From: Paenibacillus sp. FSL R7-0273
GTDB taxonomy: Bacteria > Bacillota > Bacilli > Paenibacillales > Paenibacillaceae
DNA length: 64,000 nucleotides
Reading direction: 5' to 3'
NCBI RefSeq assembly: GCF_000758625.1
Contig: NZ_CP009283.1
Coordinates: 6,962,501 to 7,026,500 of the forward strand
Below are positions 34,298 to 42,857 of the stretch, piece after piece (position 1 is the stretch's first letter; each line of letters starts with the position of its first letter). The translations under genes were made by a program, and so were the position numbers. Below the pieces are notes generated by a model. That model was not told the origin of the DNA. It was given only the letters and a program-made list of their open reading frames with translations, and did no database searches.

Positions 34298-34699
34298 TTA
34301 GTTAAAAAAGAGTGCATCCAGCGAAATCGCCCCCGGCCCGGTTAACGCAACGGCTACTGCAACTACCAATACTGTCAGCGGAAACTCAATGCCGTTAGCG
34401 GTTGACCAGAATCCGTTCGGCGCATGAACCTTAATAATCGCACCGAGCATTGTAGCTGCAATCAGCACTGCCGCCACCGGGGTCAGCAGACCTGCTGCGA
34501 ACATAATCCCGCCAGCCAGCTCCATGATTCCGGCTGCCACTGCCATTGCTACCCCAGGTTTAATACCGATCGATTCCATCCAGCCGCCCGTTCCTTTGGG
34601 ACCGTATCCTCCGAACCAGCCAAACAGCTTTTGCGCACCATGCCCGATAAAAGCAACACCAATTACCAATCTAAGTAACAATAATCCTACACTAACCAT
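34298..34699 (-). CDS. mhqP: DoxX-family membrane protein (MhqP-like)
   Basis: 133 residues with four membrane segments; starts at the ATG at 34699, 9 nt from GGAGC (an in-frame GTG at 34708 touches that site). DoxX hallmark residues: RLVIGVAFIGHGAQKLFGWFGG in segment 1, GIMELAGGIMFAAGLLTPVAA and LGAIIKVHAPNGFW. DoxX proteins are linked to quinone or thiol redox balance at the membrane. First gene of the mhqPOD operon, directly downstream of a perfect 18-bp operator. Confidence 0.88.
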   Translation of the reverse strand: MVSVGLLLLRLVIGVAFIGHGAQKLFGWFGGYGPKGTGGWMESIGIKPGVAMAVAAGIMELAGGIMFAAGLLTPVAAVLIAATMLGAIIKVHAPNGFWSTANGIEFPLTVLVVAVAVALTGPGAISLDALFFN

Positions 34700-34730
34700 A
34701 TTAAACACGCTCCATTCTCTTCGATTTAAT

Positions 34731-34748
34731 TATCTTAACCTTAAGATA
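34731..34748. promoter_or_regulatory. MhqR-type operator in front of mhqP
   Basis: A perfect 18-bp palindrome, TATCTTAACCTTAAGATA, about 30 bp upstream of the mhqP start. It has the same length and TATCT/AGATA ends as the known Bacillus subtilis MhqR box. Repression of mhqPOD by the adjacent MarR protein is inferred. Confidence 0.7.
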
Positions 34749-34843
34749 TATGATAAAAAATTTTTGCTTATCTCTTTTTATATAATCAGGGCTGCCCGGC
34801 AAAAGCTTTAATAAGACCGTTCCCCGTTAGAGGCTTGATCCTT

Positions 34844-35314
34844 CTACACGCCTTTGCCAAGCTTTTTGAGCAGCTCCGTTGTCTGCCGCTTCTCCTCCTC
34901 GTTAAGCCCGCCCATCAGACCGTGAATGGAGGCAACATGCTTGGGAAAAATATCGTCAAACAGCTCGCGGCCCGCCTCCGTAATCTCGGCATAAGTCACC
35001 CGGCGGTCCTCATCACAGGGTACACGCTTCAAAAGCCCGCGCTTCTCCAGCTTGTCGATGTTATAGGTAATGCTCCCGCTGGTTACGAGAATCTTCTCGC
35101 CAATCTGCTGCAGCGGAATCCGTGTCCGGTGGTACAGTACCTCCAGCACCATAAATTCAGCCGATGCCAGGCCGTGGCTCTTCATATCCTTCACCGCGTG
35201 ATCCATCAGGCTCTTATAGGCTTTGGATAACACAACGAACAGCTTCAGTGAGGCCGCCTGATCCAGGTCAGCAGTGCCGGTTGTACGGCTTATAAGTTCA
35301 TTGTAATCGCTCAT
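34844..35314 (-). CDS. mhqR: MarR-family repressor (MhqR-like)
   Basis: 156 residues from the ATG at 35314 (GGAGG 8 nt upstream; ATG at 35317 is also possible). Winged helix: EFMVLEVLYHRTRIPLQQIGEKILVTSGSITYNIDKLEKRGLLKRVPCDEDRRVTYAEIT. Cys in the wing (VPCDED) is a possible redox-sensing site. Location just before mhqPOD and 18-bp palindromes at both promoters point to autoregulation and repression of mhqPOD, relieved by quinones. The functional assignment rests on context. Confidence 0.87.
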   Translation of the reverse strand: MSDYNELISRTTGTADLDQAASLKLFVVLSKAYKSLMDHAVKDMKSHGLASAEFMVLEVLYHRTRIPLQQIGEKILVTSGSITYNIDKLEKRGLLKRVPCDEDRRVTYAEITEAGRELFDDIFPKHVASIHGLMGGLNEEEKRQTTELLKKLGKGV

Positions 35315-35376
35315 CATGTACACCTCCAATCTGTTCATGCTGCCAGCCGCCCGGAGGTCGATCACTCCAGCCCGCT

Positions 35377-35409
35377 TATCTTTAAGTTAATTATCTTTAA
35401 GTTGAGATA
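35377..35409. promoter_or_regulatory. MhqR-type operators upstream of mhqR
   Basis: TATCTTTAAGTTGAGATA (35392-35409) is an 18-bp imperfect palindrome matching the mhqP operator; a second TATCTTTAAGTTAATTA (from 35377) overlaps on a 15-bp period. This indicates autoregulation. Confidence 0.6.
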
Positions 35410-35628
35410 AATATAACCCATCTACTTCTTATTGTCAACAGCCTGCTGCAAAATAAAACAGACTCGTTTGACCTGCCTTTCAAAACGGCGTATCCTTTTG
35501 GAAACGGCAGTGATGTGCAGGCTGCTGCAGACCGGAGCCTGAAGCCCGCTGTACCTATACATTAAATAACCGGAAATTGCCCATACCTCTTATTTGCTTA
35601 TTTCGCTTATATGGAAGGAGTCCTCTTT

Positions 35629-36336
35629 TTGAACAGATCTATTCAATCCCATTCCGGAACTGCCGCAGGCCAGGCAGCGGCAGGACAACCCCCTGCGCCG
35701 CGCGTGCTGATCGTGACGGCAGTCGAGGCTGAGCGCGAAGCGGTCCTGCGCGGCCTGGGCGGCAGCACCAGGTTCGAGGTCATTGCGGCGGGCGCCGGCA
35801 CCGCCGCGGCAGCGGCCGGCACGGCCGCCGCCCTTGCAGCCGGTGCCTACGGCTGCGTCATCAGCGCCGGGATCGGCGGCGGGTTCCCCGGGCTGGCGCC
35901 CTTAGGGTCGCTGGCCGTCGCCAGCGAGATGATTGCCGCCGACCTCGGGGCCGAGACGCCGGAGGGCTTCCGCAGCGCTGCCGAGCTCGGCTTCGGCAGC
36001 AACACCGTGCCGGCGGCGCACGGCACGGCCCTGGCCCTTGCGGCCGCGCTTGCAGCGGCCGGCCTTACGGTCAGCACAGGTCCTGTGCTGACCGTATCGA
36101 CGGCGACCGGCACCGCCGGAACGGCCGCCGCCCTTGCCGCGCGGCATCCCGGTGCCGTCGCGGAGGCGATGGAAGGCCACGGGGTCGCCGTGGCCGCCCA
36201 GCGGTTCGGGATCGCGGCGCTGGAGCTGCGCGCGATCTCGAACCCGGTCGGCCCGCGCGACCGGGCCGCGTGGCAAATCCCTGCAGCGCTGGACGCGCTA
36301 GCGGCAGCCGCCGCTATACTATTGGAGGTGCTGTAA
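35629..36336 (+). CDS. mqnB: Futalosine hydrolase
   Basis: 235 residues from the TTG at 35629, 8 nt from AAGGAG; the ATG at 35611 overlaps that site. Nucleoside-phosphorylase-like fold: VLIVTAVEAEREAVLRGLGG, CVISAGIGGGFPG, AEAMEGHGVAVAA (the substrate Glu-Met-Glu-like motif) and AISNPVGPRDRAAW. It removes hypoxanthine from futalosine in the alternative menaquinone pathway. The protein is very Ala/Gly-rich and its DNA markedly GC-richer than its neighbours. It shares one base with mqnD (TAATG). Confidence 0.9.
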   Translation: MNRSIQSHSGTAAGQAAAGQPPAPRVLIVTAVEAEREAVLRGLGGSTRFEVIAAGAGTAAAAAGTAAALAAGAYGCVISAGIGGGFPGLAPLGSLAVASEMIAADLGAETPEGFRSAAELGFGSNTVPAAHGTALALAAALAAAGLTVSTGPVLTVSTATGTAGTAAALAARHPGAVAEAMEGHGVAVAAQRFGIAALELRAISNPVGPRDRAAWQIPAALDALAAAAAILLEVL

Positions 36337-37202
36337 TGCCAGCAACAACAGATCAGTTGAACATTGCTTTTTCCCCATGTCCGAACGACACCTTTGTGTT
36401 CTACGCTCTGGCGCACGGGCTGGTGCCGGGCGCACCTAAGCTGAACGTGACCTTTGCGGATATTGATATTACCAACGGGCTGGCCGCCGACGGCACCGGA
36501 CCCGAAGTGCTCAAAATCTCCTACGCCGCCCTCCCCTGGGTGCTCGACCGGTACAAGCTGCTGCCCTGCGGCGGCGCACTCGGCCGCGGCTGCGGCCCGC
36601 TGGTGCTCACAGCCGGAGGCCAGGGTACGATCCGCCGGCCGGAGGACCTGTCCGGCCGCCGCATAGCCGTACCGAGCGAACGCTCCACGGCTTATCTCCT
36701 GTTCCGGCTATGGGCCGCACAGCAGGTGCCGGGCGGTCCCGGCGAGATTGTCGTCATGCCGTTTGATGAGATCATGCCGGCAGTCCGGGACGGGCGGATT
36801 GATGCCGGACTTGTTATTCACGAAGCCCGCTTCACCTACAGCTCCTACGGCCTGAACCTGCTGACCGATCTCGGCAGCTGGTGGGAAGGCGATACCGGAC
36901 TGCCAATTCCGCTGGGAGCAATCATTGCCCGGCGCGATCTTGATGACGAAGCCATTGCCGGCTGGATCAGAAGCTCGCTGCAGTTCGCCTGGGATCATCC
37001 TGCTGACAGCGGCTGCCGCGAATTTGTACTCAGCCATGCCCAGGAGTTATCGCCCGAGGTGGCCAAGTCGCATATCGACCTGTATGTAAACGGGTTCTCC
37101 ATGGACCTCGGCGAGGAAGGCTATGCCGCGATCTCTGCCTTGCTGAACCGCGCAGCTGCCGAAGGGCTTGTACCTGCGGTTGCTCCGGAGCTGCTGCGTT
37201 AA
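36336..37202 (+). CDS. mqnD: 1,4-dihydroxy-6-naphthoate synthase
   Basis: 288 residues; the start at 36336 overlaps the mqnB stop by one base and is preceded by TGGAGGTG. It starts LNIAFSPCPNDTFVFYALAHGLV, the family signature, and has KISYAALPWVLDRYKLLPCGGALGRGCGPLVL and GLVIHEARFTYSSYGLNLLTDLGSWWE. It has a periplasmic-binding-protein-like fold without a signal peptide. It converts cyclic de-hypoxanthine-futalosine to 1,4-dihydroxy-6-naphthoate. Other mqn genes must lie elsewhere. Confidence 0.93.
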   Translation: MPATTDQLNIAFSPCPNDTFVFYALAHGLVPGAPKLNVTFADIDITNGLAADGTGPEVLKISYAALPWVLDRYKLLPCGGALGRGCGPLVLTAGGQGTIRRPEDLSGRRIAVPSERSTAYLLFRLWAAQQVPGGPGEIVVMPFDEIMPAVRDGRIDAGLVIHEARFTYSSYGLNLLTDLGSWWEGDTGLPIPLGAIIARRDLDDEAIAGWIRSSLQFAWDHPADSGCREFVLSHAQELSPEVAKSHIDLYVNGFSMDLGEEGYAAISALLNRAAAEGLVPAVAPELLR

Positions 37203-37368
37203 TCTGCAGCCAGCCTAATGCGCAGTCCGCAGATAAGCCTGTCTGCACTGCCTATCCGCACCGGTTACTGCACTATTTTGCAGTACCCTTTTGCAGAACC
37301 GGCTCATGTGCACCGCCTGATCTAACAGTCTTTAATTCATGTATTCATTATCGATAGGAGAGGATTTA

Positions 37369-38190
37369 ATGATTCCTGCCGGCAACAGCAAGCAGAATAT
37401 TGACCGTTTCTTAGGCTTTCAAAATGAATACGACCGTTACCGTCCGGAGGCTCCGCCAATTATAGTAAGCTTATTAAGCAATTATCTGGGCGGAAAGCCC
37501 TCCACCGTCGCCGACATCGGCTGCGGAACGGGATTATCCACGTTTCTCTGGAGGGACGCCGCAGATGCTGTAGTCGGCATTGAGCCCAATCCCGACATGC
37601 TCGGTAAGGCCATAGAGAAGCTGGAGCTGGACAGCAGCATACAGTCCGTTTCTTTTCAGCAAGGCTACTCCACCGAGCTGCCATTTGAGGCCGGCAGCGT
37701 CGACATCATCACCTGCTCACAGTCCTTTCACTGGATGGAGCCGTCCGGCACCCTGCAGGAGATTGCCCGTTGTCTGCGTCCCGGCGGTGTTTTTGCGGCT
37801 TACGACTGTGACTGGCCGCTGGTCCTGCAGGCCGATATCGAGAACAGATACAACCGCCTTATTACCTCCGCCGACAGTTTGCTGGCTGAGCTTCAGCCTG
37901 AGGGCGAACGCGCTCATAAATGGGACAAGGAAGGGCATCTGGCGCGAATTCAGGGCAGCGGCCGCTTTACCTTTGCCCGGGAGATTGTCTTCCATAATAC
38001 CGAGGCCTGCGACGCAGCGCGCTATGTTGGTCTGATGCTCAGCCAGGGCGGGCTGCAAACCGTACTTAAGCTGGGGTCCACCCTGCTGAACGAGGGTATC
38101 GCCGATTTTACCGCTGCAGTCGAAGCCTATTTCAACGGCCGTACTCTGCCAGTCATGATCAGCTACCGGATGAGGCTCGGTATCAAATAA
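37369..38190 (+). CDS. Class I SAM-dependent methyltransferase
   Basis: 273 residues from the ATG at 37369 (AGGAGAGG 5 nt upstream; the earlier ATG at 37339 precedes that site). Methyltransf_11 type: motif I VADIGCGTGLSTFLW, acidic loop VVGIEPNPDML, motif II-like VDIITCSQSFHWM and post-motif LRPGGVFAAYDCDW. It transfers a methyl group from S-adenosylmethionine to an unknown small molecule. Monocistronic, followed by a terminator at 38262. Confidence 0.88.
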   Translation: MIPAGNSKQNIDRFLGFQNEYDRYRPEAPPIIVSLLSNYLGGKPSTVADIGCGTGLSTFLWRDAADAVVGIEPNPDMLGKAIEKLELDSSIQSVSFQQGYSTELPFEAGSVDIITCSQSFHWMEPSGTLQEIARCLRPGGVFAAYDCDWPLVLQADIENRYNRLITSADSLLAELQPEGERAHKWDKEGHLARIQGSGRFTFAREIVFHNTEACDAARYVGLMLSQGGLQTVLKLGSTLLNEGIADFTAAVEAYFNGRTLPVMISYRMRLGIK

Positions 38191-38261
38191 TTCCTGTATT
38201 TATCCGCTTTATCCTTTCCAAAAGCTGCAAATTAGCTTATACTGACTGCAACGAGACGAAG

Positions 38262-38308
38262 AACGTCCCGGCTTAACCCTTTTTGGGGGAGCCGGGACGT
38301 TTTCTATT
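38262..38308 (+). terminator. Terminator after the methyltransferase gene
   Basis: A 12-bp perfect stem (AACGTCCCGGCT pairing with AGCCGGGACGTT), 16-nt loop and T-rich tail. It separates the methyltransferase from the nuclease-like gene. Confidence 0.88.
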
Positions 38309-38329
38309 TATACGGGGAGAGTGAGCTTA

Positions 38330-39004
38330 TTGTTATTTGAAGACGCACACCGGCAATTTATCGGGAACCATCTGGCTGAAAGGCCCTCAGGAGAGCGGCG
38401 GGGCCGGCTGGAACGGGGACATCAGCATGCGGAAATGCTGTTTCTGCGCAATGTGTGGTGGCCGCTGAGAGGCGATTTTTCCAAGCTGCATCCTGAATAT
38501 GAGGTAACGGACTGGCGCGGCCGATCTTATTTTGCCGACTTCGCCTGGCTTCCCGGTTACATCAAGCTGCTCATCGAGATCAAGGGCTATGCATCCCATG
38601 TGCGTGACATGGACCGCGTTAAATACTGTAACGAGCTTAACCGCGAAACCTTTTTGCAGGCGATGGGGTACCGCGTTATCTCCTTTGCGTATGATGATGT
38701 CGATCAGCATCCCGAGCTATGCATGACCTTGCTCCAGATGTTCCTGGGCAGATATCAGACTACTGATGCTCCCGCCTCACGTCTGCAGCTTATGGAGCAG
38801 GAGACCCTCCGCCTCGCCATCCAGCTGACCGGAAGCATCCGCCCCCGGGACGTTGAGCAGCATTTCGACGTAAATTACAAATCTGCAGTCCGCACACTGC
38901 GCAGTCTCTGCGATAAAGGCTGGCTGCTCCCTTCCAGCAGAGGCAATCAGGAGCGGGTGGTCCGTTACGAGCTGGCCCATGGCGTTCTGGATTACTTTAA
39001 CTAA
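38330..39004 (+). CDS. Nuclease-like (DUF559/PD-(D/E)XK-type) protein with C-terminal winged helix
   Basis: 224 residues from a TTG 10 nt after GGGGAG (an in-frame GTG at 38321 abuts the site). The centre reads RSYFADFAWLPGYIKLLIEIKGYASH, then NRETFLQAMGYRVISFAYDDV, the arrangement of DUF559/Vsr-like restriction-endonuclease folds with a D-x(n)-E-x-K active site. Residues about 155-224 look like a winged helix (RPRDVEQHFDVNYKSAVRTLRSLCDKGWL). I infer a DNA-binding, possibly DNA-cutting protein. The stop codon is immediately followed by the 318-bp repeat array. Domain calls are by eye. Confidence 0.65.
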   Translation: MLFEDAHRQFIGNHLAERPSGERRGRLERGHQHAEMLFLRNVWWPLRGDFSKLHPEYEVTDWRGRSYFADFAWLPGYIKLLIEIKGYASHVRDMDRVKYCNELNRETFLQAMGYRVISFAYDDVDQHPELCMTLLQMFLGRYQTTDAPASRLQLMEQETLRLAIQLTGSIRPRDVEQHFDVNYKSAVRTLRSLCDKGWLLPSSRGNQERVVRYELAHGVLDYFN

Positions 39005-40582
39005 CCGGCTCACGTGGAGCAGACATCCATTAACACACTAGTTTAGGTACCGCATCACCCTCCACAGGGGAGCATTAAGTGTAAAAAGGTAATCTATTTT
39101 TCTGCTTTTTGCGATTTCTGGACAATTAGTTTGAAAAAAGCAACCTATTCCGGCTACTTCCCATCCTTCTTGCTTATACGGCTTGATTAGATGTACTTTT
39201 TCCAACTAATCTCTTCAGAGAGCTGTTTACTGGCTAATTAAGTGACCTTTTTCCAACTAATCCTTCTGCCCAGCTGACTGCCACTATCTAGATAGCGAAG
39301 TTTCATCGACATCACACCAGAGCCGGCTCCCGTGGAGCAGACATCCATTAACACACTACTTTCGGCACCGCATCACCCTCCACAGGAGAGCATTAAGTGT
39401 AAAAAGGTACTCTATTTTTCTGCTTTTTGCGATTTCTGGACAATTAGTTTGAAAAAAGCAATCTAATCCGGCTACTTTCCCTATTTCCAGCGTATTCGGC
39501 TAGAATAGATCCACTTTTTCCACCTAATCTCTTCAGAGTGCTGTTTACTGGCTATTTAAGTGACCTTTTTCCAACTAATCCTTCTACCCAGCTGACTGCC
39601 ACTATCTAGATAGCGAAGTTCCATCAACATCACACCAGAGCCGGCTCACGTGGAGCGCACATCCATTAACACACTCCTTCGCGCCGCATCACCCTCCACA
39701 GGGGAGCATTAAGTGTAAAAAGGTAATCTATTTTTCTGCTTCTTGCGATTTCTGGACAATTAGTTTGAAAAAAGCAACCTAATCCGGCTACTTCCTCTCT
39801 TTCTGGCATTTACGGCCGGATTAGATGTACTTTTTCCAACTAATCTCTTCAGAGAGCTGTTTACTGGCTATTTAAGTGACCTTTTTCCAACTAATCCTTT
39901 TGCCCAGCTGACTGCCACTATCTAGATAGCGAAGTTCCATCAACATCACACCAGAGCCGGCTCACGTGGAGCGCACATCCATTAACACACTACCTTCGGC
40001 GCCGCATCACCCTCCACAGGGGAGCGCACACATCCATAACACTACTTTCGGCGCCGCATCACCCTCCACTGGGGAGCATTAAGTGTAAAAAGGTAATCTA
40101 TTTTTCTGCTTTTTGCGATTTCTGGACAATTAGTTTGAAAAAAGCAACCTAATCCGGCTACTTCCTCTCTTTCTTGCTTATAAGGCTAGTTTAGATGTAC
40201 TTTTTCCAACTAATCTCTTCAGAGAGCTGTTTACTGGCTATTTAAGTGACCTTTTTCCAACTAATCCTTCTGCCCAGCTGACTGCCACTATCTAGATAGC
40301 GAGGCTTCAACAACATCACAATCATCCGGCTCACGTGGAGCACACATTCTTTAACACACTACTTTCGGCGCCGCATCACCCTCCACTGGGGAGCATTAAG
40401 TGTAAAAAGGTAATCTATTTTTCTGCTTTTTGCGATTTTTGGACAATTAGTTTGAAAAAAGCAACCTAATCCGGCTACTTTCCATCTTTCTTGCTTATAC
40501 GGCTAGATTAGATGTACTTTTTCCAACTAATCTCTTCAGAGAGCTGTTTACTGGCTAATTAAGTGAACTTTTTCCAACTAAA
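39005..40582. repeat. Five-copy array of a ~318-bp non-coding repeat unit
   Basis: Units begin CCGGCTCACGTGGAGC-like at 39005, 39323, 39641, 39957 and 40326 (the last is partial). Unit 4 is longer (369 bp) because a ~53-bp segment is duplicated (39970-40077). Each unit carries four 25-bp motifs of the form ATTAG-N15-CTAAT with a GGAAAAA or TTTTTCC core; in unit 1 they start at 39074, 39125, 39186 and 39237, spacing 51/61/51. The full-length units also carry the 12-bp palindrome CTATCTAGATAG. No open reading frame, transposase or terminal inverted repeat is seen. Confidence 0.93.
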
Positions 40583-40622
40583 TAAGCAATGGGAGGGAGG
40601 GGATACGGGGGTACGGGGTATG

Positions 40623-40874
40623 GGCTTCCAGGCTTCCGGGCTTCCAGGTTTCCAGGTTTCCAGGTTTCCAGGTTTCCAGGTTTCCAGGTTTCCAGGTTTC
40701 CAGGCTTCCAGGCTTCCAGGCTTCCGGGCTTCCGGGCTTCCAGGCTTCCAGGCTTCCAGGCTTCCGGGCTTCCGGGCTTCCGGGCTTCCGGGCTTCCGGG
40801 CTTCCGGGCTTCCGGGCTTCCGGGCTTCCGGGCTTCCGGGCTTCCGGGCTTCCGGGCTTCCGGGCTTCCGGGGT
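40623..40874. repeat. Octanucleotide tandem repeat, about 31 copies
   Basis: An 8-bp unit in three variants, GGCTTCCA, GGTTTCCA and GGCTTCCG, arranged in blocks of like variants. The unbroken 8-bp period gives false open frames on both strands. Such arrays change copy number by slippage, so the locus should be length-variable between strains. It starts 41 bp after the 318-bp array ends. Confidence 0.95.
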
Positions 40875-40908
40875 TCCCCCCCCAGCTCCCAGTCCCGCCT
40901 ACCCAAAA

Positions 40909-40948
40909 CAGGCGCCCAACCGCGGTTATACCGCGATCAGGCGCCTGT
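40909..40948 (-). terminator. Terminator of the potABCD operon
   Basis: Nested stem on the minus strand: CAGGCGCC pairing with GGCGCCTG outside, CGCGGT with ACCGCG inside, then TTTTGGG. Confidence 0.75.
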
Positions 40949-40959
40949 TGATCCAGTCC

Positions 40960-42033
40960 TTATTTCTTGTTCATCTTAAACTTCAGGAACAGCTCGTTGT
41001 AATGGGCGAGCATTCGCTTGCCGAGGTTGTCGTAGACCTCCAGGCGGTCGGTGATTTCGGCGGGCGGGTAGAAGCGTTCGTCGCCGGAGATGTCCTCCGG
41101 CAGCAGTGCCAGTCCGGGAACGTTCGGGGTGGAATACCCCACGTATTCGGCGTTCTGGGCAGCGACCTCAGGCCGGAGCATGAAGTCGATGAACTGGTGC
41201 GCCCCCTCTACATTGGCTGCCGTCTTCGGAATGACCATGTTGTCGAACCATTTGTTCGACCCTTCCTCAGGGACTACATAATCAAGCTTGTCGTTCTCAT
41301 CCATAATCTCTGAGGCATCGCCGGACCAGACGATTCCGGCAGCTGCTTCTTCATTGGCGAGCAGCATCTTGATCTCGTCACCGACGATCGCCTTCACGTT
41401 AGGCGAGAGCTTGTTCAGCTTGGACAGCGCCTCCTGCAGGTGCGTCTCGTCGGTATCGTTGACCGAGTAGTGCATACTGTTCAGCGCCATGCCCATGACC
41501 TCACGTGCTCCGTCCAGCAGGAAAATATCATTATGCAGCCTGCTGTCCCACAGGGAATTCCAGCTGCTGAAATCAATATCCCCGGTCAGATCAGGGTTGA
41601 AGATAATACCTACCGTTCCCCAGAAATACGGCACAGAGTACACGTTGCCCGGGTCGAAGGACAAGTCCATGAACCGGGAATCGATGTTGGCCAGATTCGG
41701 GATCAGGCTGTGATCTAGCGGCAGCAGCAGATTCTCCTCGCGCATCTTGGCGATGGCATAGTCGGATGGGATTACCACATCGAAGACCGTTCCGCCCTGC
41801 TCCACCTTGGTCAGCATCGCTTCATTGGAATCAAAGGTCTGGTAAATGACCGTGATTCCCGTCTCCTCCTGGAACTGCTCCAGCAGCTCAGGATCCACAT
41901 AATCGCCCCAGTTGTAAATCGTCAGCGTATTCCCCCCGGTATATCCTTCCGCCGAGTTCAGGCGCGAGGCCAGGAACATCAGGCCGAAGGCAACCAGCAG
42001 AATCGCCAGAAAAGCATTTACCAGCTGCTTCAT
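40960..42033 (-). CDS. potD: Spermidine/putrescine ABC transporter substrate-binding protein
   Basis: 357 residues. The N-terminal hydrophobic segment (5-23) has no lipobox Cys, so it is probably a membrane anchor or a cleaved signal. Family motifs: LTIYNWGDYVDPELLEQFQEETGI, YQTFDSNEAMLTKV, FDVVIPSDYAIAKM, PYFWGTVGIIFNP and VWSGDASEIM (polyamine-binding acidic and aromatic residues). It captures spermidine or putrescine outside the membrane. The start overlaps potC by 4 nt. Confidence 0.93.
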   Translation of the reverse strand: MKQLVNAFLAILLVAFGLMFLASRLNSAEGYTGGNTLTIYNWGDYVDPELLEQFQEETGITVIYQTFDSNEAMLTKVEQGGTVFDVVIPSDYAIAKMREENLLLPLDHSLIPNLANIDSRFMDLSFDPGNVYSVPYFWGTVGIIFNPDLTGDIDFSSWNSLWDSRLHNDIFLLDGAREVMGMALNSMHYSVNDTDETHLQEALSKLNKLSPNVKAIVGDEIKMLLANEEAAAGIVWSGDASEIMDENDKLDYVVPEEGSNKWFDNMVIPKTAANVEGAHQFIDFMLRPEVAAQNAEYVGYSTPNVPGLALLPEDISGDERFYPPAEITDRLEVYDNLGKRMLAHYNELFLKFKMNKK

Positions 42034-42857
42034 CTCGGCACCCCCGCTTCCGCCACAGGCTCCGCTACAGCAGCGGCCGGCTTGCTCTTACGCTGGTTCA
42101 GGAAGTAGTAGCCGATAACCAGCAGAATGGTAAAGAGGAAAATCAGGGTCGACAGCGCATTGATCGACAGCGATACCCCTTGCCGGGCCCGGGAATAGAT
42201 TTCGACAGGGAGCGTAGCATAGCCGTTCCCTGTGACGAAGAACGTTACCGCAAAGTCATCCAGCGAATAGGTCAGCGCCATGAAGAATCCGCTGAAAATC
42301 CCCGGCTTAATGATTGGCAGAATCACTTTGGTCAGCACACTCATCCGGCTTGCCCCGAGGTCGCGGGCGGCATCGGTCAGCGTCGGGCTCATCTCCTGCA
42401 GATGCGGCAGAATCATCAGCACGGCAATCGGGATGCTGAACGCCACATGGGAGAGCAGCACCGAGGTGAAGCCGAGCTGAATGCCGGCAATCGTGAACAG
42501 GATCAGAAAGGAAGCCCCGATAATAACGTCCGGACTGACAATCAGGACATTATTCAGCGAAAGCAAAGCGTTCTTCGAGCGCCGTCTGCGGCTGCGGTGA
42601 ATAGCTAATGCACCTATGACCGCAATAACAGTGGCGATGGATGAGGAGAGCAGCGCGATAACGAGCGTATTGATCACAATAATGATCAGGCGCGTATCCT
42701 GCACCACCTCCCGGTAGTGATCGAGCGTAAAGCCCTCGAACTTATGCATCGTCCCGCCGCTGTTGAACGAATAATACATTAGATAGAAAATCGGTGCGTA
42801 CAGGACAACGAAGACCAGCACCAGATAGATATTGGCGAGACCGTTTTTATTTTTCAT
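42030..42857 (-). CDS. potC: Spermidine/putrescine ABC permease
   Basis: 275 residues with six membrane segments. It begins NIYLVLVFVVLYAPIFYLMYYSFN; the EAA loop is [29 protein letters not shown]. It forms the inner-membrane channel with PotB. It overlaps potB by 11 nt and potD by 4 nt, so translation is tightly coupled. Confidence 0.93.
   Translation of the reverse strand: MKNKNGLANIYLVLVFVVLYAPIFYLMYYSFNSGGTMHKFEGFTLDHYREVVQDTRLIIIVINTLVIALLSSSIATVIAVIGALAIHRSRRRRSKNALLSLNNVLIVSPDVIIGASFLILFTIAGIQLGFTSVLLSHVAFSIPIAVLMILPHLQEMSPTLTDAARDLGASRMSVLTKVILPIIKPGIFSGFFMALTYSLDDFAVTFFVTGNGYATLPVEIYSRARQGVSLSINALSTLIFLFTILLVIGYYFLNQRKSKPAAAVAEPVAEAGVPR

Noticed and set aside
39005..40582. IS element or MITE array
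   Set aside because: No transposase, terminal inverted repeats or target-site duplication could be seen; copies are strictly head-to-tail.
40559..40979. Open frames of 115-138 residues on both strands rich in GFQVSRFP or PGSPEARK repeats
   Set aside because: They are the translation of the 8-bp tandem repeat; any frame of an uninterrupted octamer repeat without stops stays open. No ribosome-binding site or non-repeat domain.
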